A stretch of 40,268 bases of DNA from an uncultured delta proteobacterium (GTDB taxonomy: Bacteria; Myxococcota_A; UBA9160; JAFDET01): positions 1-40,268 of the forward strand of contig CAMYLJ010000034.1 in assembly GCA_947259215.1 (NCBI GenBank). Reading direction: 5' to 3'. The notes beneath the pieces were generated by a model. It worked only from the letters and a program-made list of their open reading frames with translations. It did not search any database and had not been told where the DNA came from. The position numbers and the translations under genes are program-made. Shown here one piece after another: positions 38,786 through 40,268 of the stretch (position 1 is the first letter of the stretch; each line of letters opens with the position of its first letter).

Positions 38786-40268
38786 TGGCGTTCTACGCCA
38801 TCTTCGCCTCGTCCGCGGATGCGGGCGAGTACTGCCGGACGCTGTTCACCGTCGTGGCGATCGCGCTGCTCCTGAGCTGGCTGATCTCCATGACCCTGAC
38901 GCCGGTGATGTGCATCGACATGCTGCCGGAGCCCGAGGCGGACGCGGCGGATCCCTACGACACGCCGTTCTTCCGCGGGCTCCGCCGGATCTCGACGCTC
39001 GCGATCCGCCATCGCTACGTCACCCTGGCGGGGCTCGGCGCCCTGCTCGTCGCGGCCCTGGCCTCGTATCCCATGGTCCGCCAGATGTTCTTCCCGGACG
39101 CCACCCGCAACCAGCTGATGGTCGACTACTGGGCGCCGGAGGGAACCCGCATCGAGGAGACCTCGCAGGGCGTGAAGCCGATCGAGGAGTGGTTGATGAA
39201 GCACGAGCGGGTGACCGGGGTGGCCACCTTCGTCGGCAACGGCCCTCCGCGCTTCTATCTCCCCGTGGACCCGGAGTCGCCCAACCCGGCGTACGCGGAG
39301 ATCATCGTCAACACCCGTTCCTACGAAGACATCCAGCCGCTGGCGGACGAGCTCGAGCCGTGGCTCAAGGAGAACATCCCGGTCCTGACCCGGCTGCGGA
39401 AGTACGGCGTGGGCCCGAGCGACACCTGGAAGCTCGAGGCGCGGATCAGCGGTCCGATGGAGGCGGATCTGGCGGTCCTGCGCAGGGCCGGGGACCAGGG
39501 GATGGCGATCCTGCGCGCGAGTCCGCTCGCCCGCGAGATCCGCACCGAGATGCGTCAACCCGTCAAGACGCTCGTGCCCGGCTACAACCAGGAGCGCGGG
39601 CGCTGGGCGAACCTCACGCGCCAGGACCTCGGCGACGCCACGAAGCGCCTCTACGACGGCATCCAGGTGGGACTGTATCGCGAGGGCGACGACCTGTACC
39701 CGATCCTGCTGCGCAACGTCGAGCCCGAACGCCGCGATGCCGCGGGGCGGCTCGACGTCCTCCAGATCCAGGGGCCGATGTCGACCCAGAGCATCCCGCT
39801 CGCCCAGGTGACCGACGGCGTGGGGCTCGCGTGGGAAGACCCGATCATCCACCGCTTCAACCGTCGGCGTGCGGTCACCGTCCAGGCGTCGCCGCTCGAC
39901 GGGGAGACCTTCCCCTCCCTCTACAACGACGTCATCGCCGACTTCGAGGAGCTGGAGGCGAATCTACCGGCGGGATACGAGATCTTCTGGGACGGCGAGT
40001 TCGACAGCACGGCCACCGCCCAGGCGTCGCTCGTCCCGGGCATGATCCCGGCGGCGGTGGTGATCTGCAGCATCATCGTGCTGCTCTACAACTCGATCCG
40101 GGTGCTGCTCTGCATCCTCCTCACCGTGCCCTTCGCCGCCATCGGCATCATCTTCGGACTCGTCGCGCTCGACTCGCCCATGGGCTTCATCGCGATCCTC
40201 GGCGTCCTCAGCCTCACCGGCATGATGATCAAGAACATGATCGTGATGACCAGCGCCATCAACCAGGG
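38785..40268 (+). pseudogene. RND efflux pump, C-terminal part of a broken gene, cut by window end
   Basis: From ATG 38785, overlapping the stop of the first part by one base, the frame runs open to the right edge (494 codons visible). It begins MAFYAIFASSADAGEYCRTLF, the second half of TM5, then TM6 (LLLSWLISMTLTPVMC), the second porter domain (FFPDATRNQLMVDYWAPEG, GPMEADLAVLRRAGDQGM), TM8 and the TM9-TM10 region (VPFAAIGIIFGLVALDSPMGFIAILG, LTGMMIKNMIVMTSAIN). The TGATG arrangement would allow re-initiation, so a split pump is conceivable, but loss of half of TM5 makes function unlikely. The remaining C-terminus lies outside the window. Confidence 0.82.

Noticed and set aside
1-40268. CRISPR arrays, tRNA/rRNA genes, insertion-sequence transposases and prophage genes
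   Set aside because: None was recognised on either strand; the only repeat of note is the inverted repeat at 9641-9703.

Overview
The window is a GC-rich chromosomal stretch from a Gram-negative bacterium. The evidence is several lipoprotein signals with lipoboxes, a Tat-type signal, an RND efflux system with a membrane-fusion lipoprotein, and a DUF4105 envelope protein. An F420-type luciferase-like oxidoreductase and a steroid gene set of mycobacterial flavour sit beside typical proteobacterial genes. This fits an uncultured Myxococcota, Binatota or gammaproteobacterial lineage, but the sequence alone does not settle it. No rRNA, tRNA or CRISPR was recognised.

Layout. (1) 2-5590 (+): a tight unit of a PpiC-like foldase (cut by the left edge), a HupE/UreJ-like membrane protein, a DUF3604 lipoprotein and a Tat-type amidohydrolase. 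(2) 5604-7630 (-): a possible small Cys-motif protein, a terminator, an SDR and an LLM-class oxidoreductase. (3) 7685-9691 (+): a PQQ-dependent dehydrogenase lipoprotein whose 3' end is overwritten by a perfect 31-bp inverted repeat (9641-9703). (4) 9709-22548 (+): a promoter/operator followed by 14 closely packed genes. They are recognisable as the pathway for the last two steroid rings (HIP catabolism, the KstR2 regulon in Mycobacterium tuberculosis): ipdA, ipdB, ipdC, echA20, two acyl-CoA dehydrogenase (ACAD) subunits, a DUF35/thiolase-like pair, fadA6, an SDR, a third ACAD subunit, another SDR, an extended SDR and a MaoC hydratase. (5) 22568-25078 (+): DUF3015 and DUF4105 envelope proteins. 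(6) 25082-28065 (-): a membrane protein, ipdF and an ipdE1-like ACAD, divergent from (7) 28096-31220 (+): fadD3 and a second acyl-CoA synthetase. (8) 31269-35344 (+): an MscS-type channel, pyruvate kinase, and a degenerate receiver domain fused to a Pat-like GNAT acetyltransferase. (9) 35413-40268: a decayed AraC-type regulator (-) divergent from an RND efflux operon (+) whose pump gene is broken by an out-of-frame deletion; the window ends inside it.

How the genes work together. FadD3 should load HIP onto CoA. IpdE1, with the ACAD subunit in the large operon, starts side-chain beta-oxidation. SDRs, MaoC and thiolase-like enzymes complete it. IpdC and IpdF adjust the ring oxidation state, EchA20 opens ring D, IpdAB opens ring C, and FadA6 with the other ACAD pair finishes degradation to central metabolites. 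The two halves of the pathway lie 3.5 kb apart. They appear to share control: the ipdA and fadD3 starts each have a CGATACG-containing inverted repeat on a -10 element located exactly 9 nt before the start codon, which suggests leaderless mRNAs repressed by one regulator. No such regulator gene is in the window.
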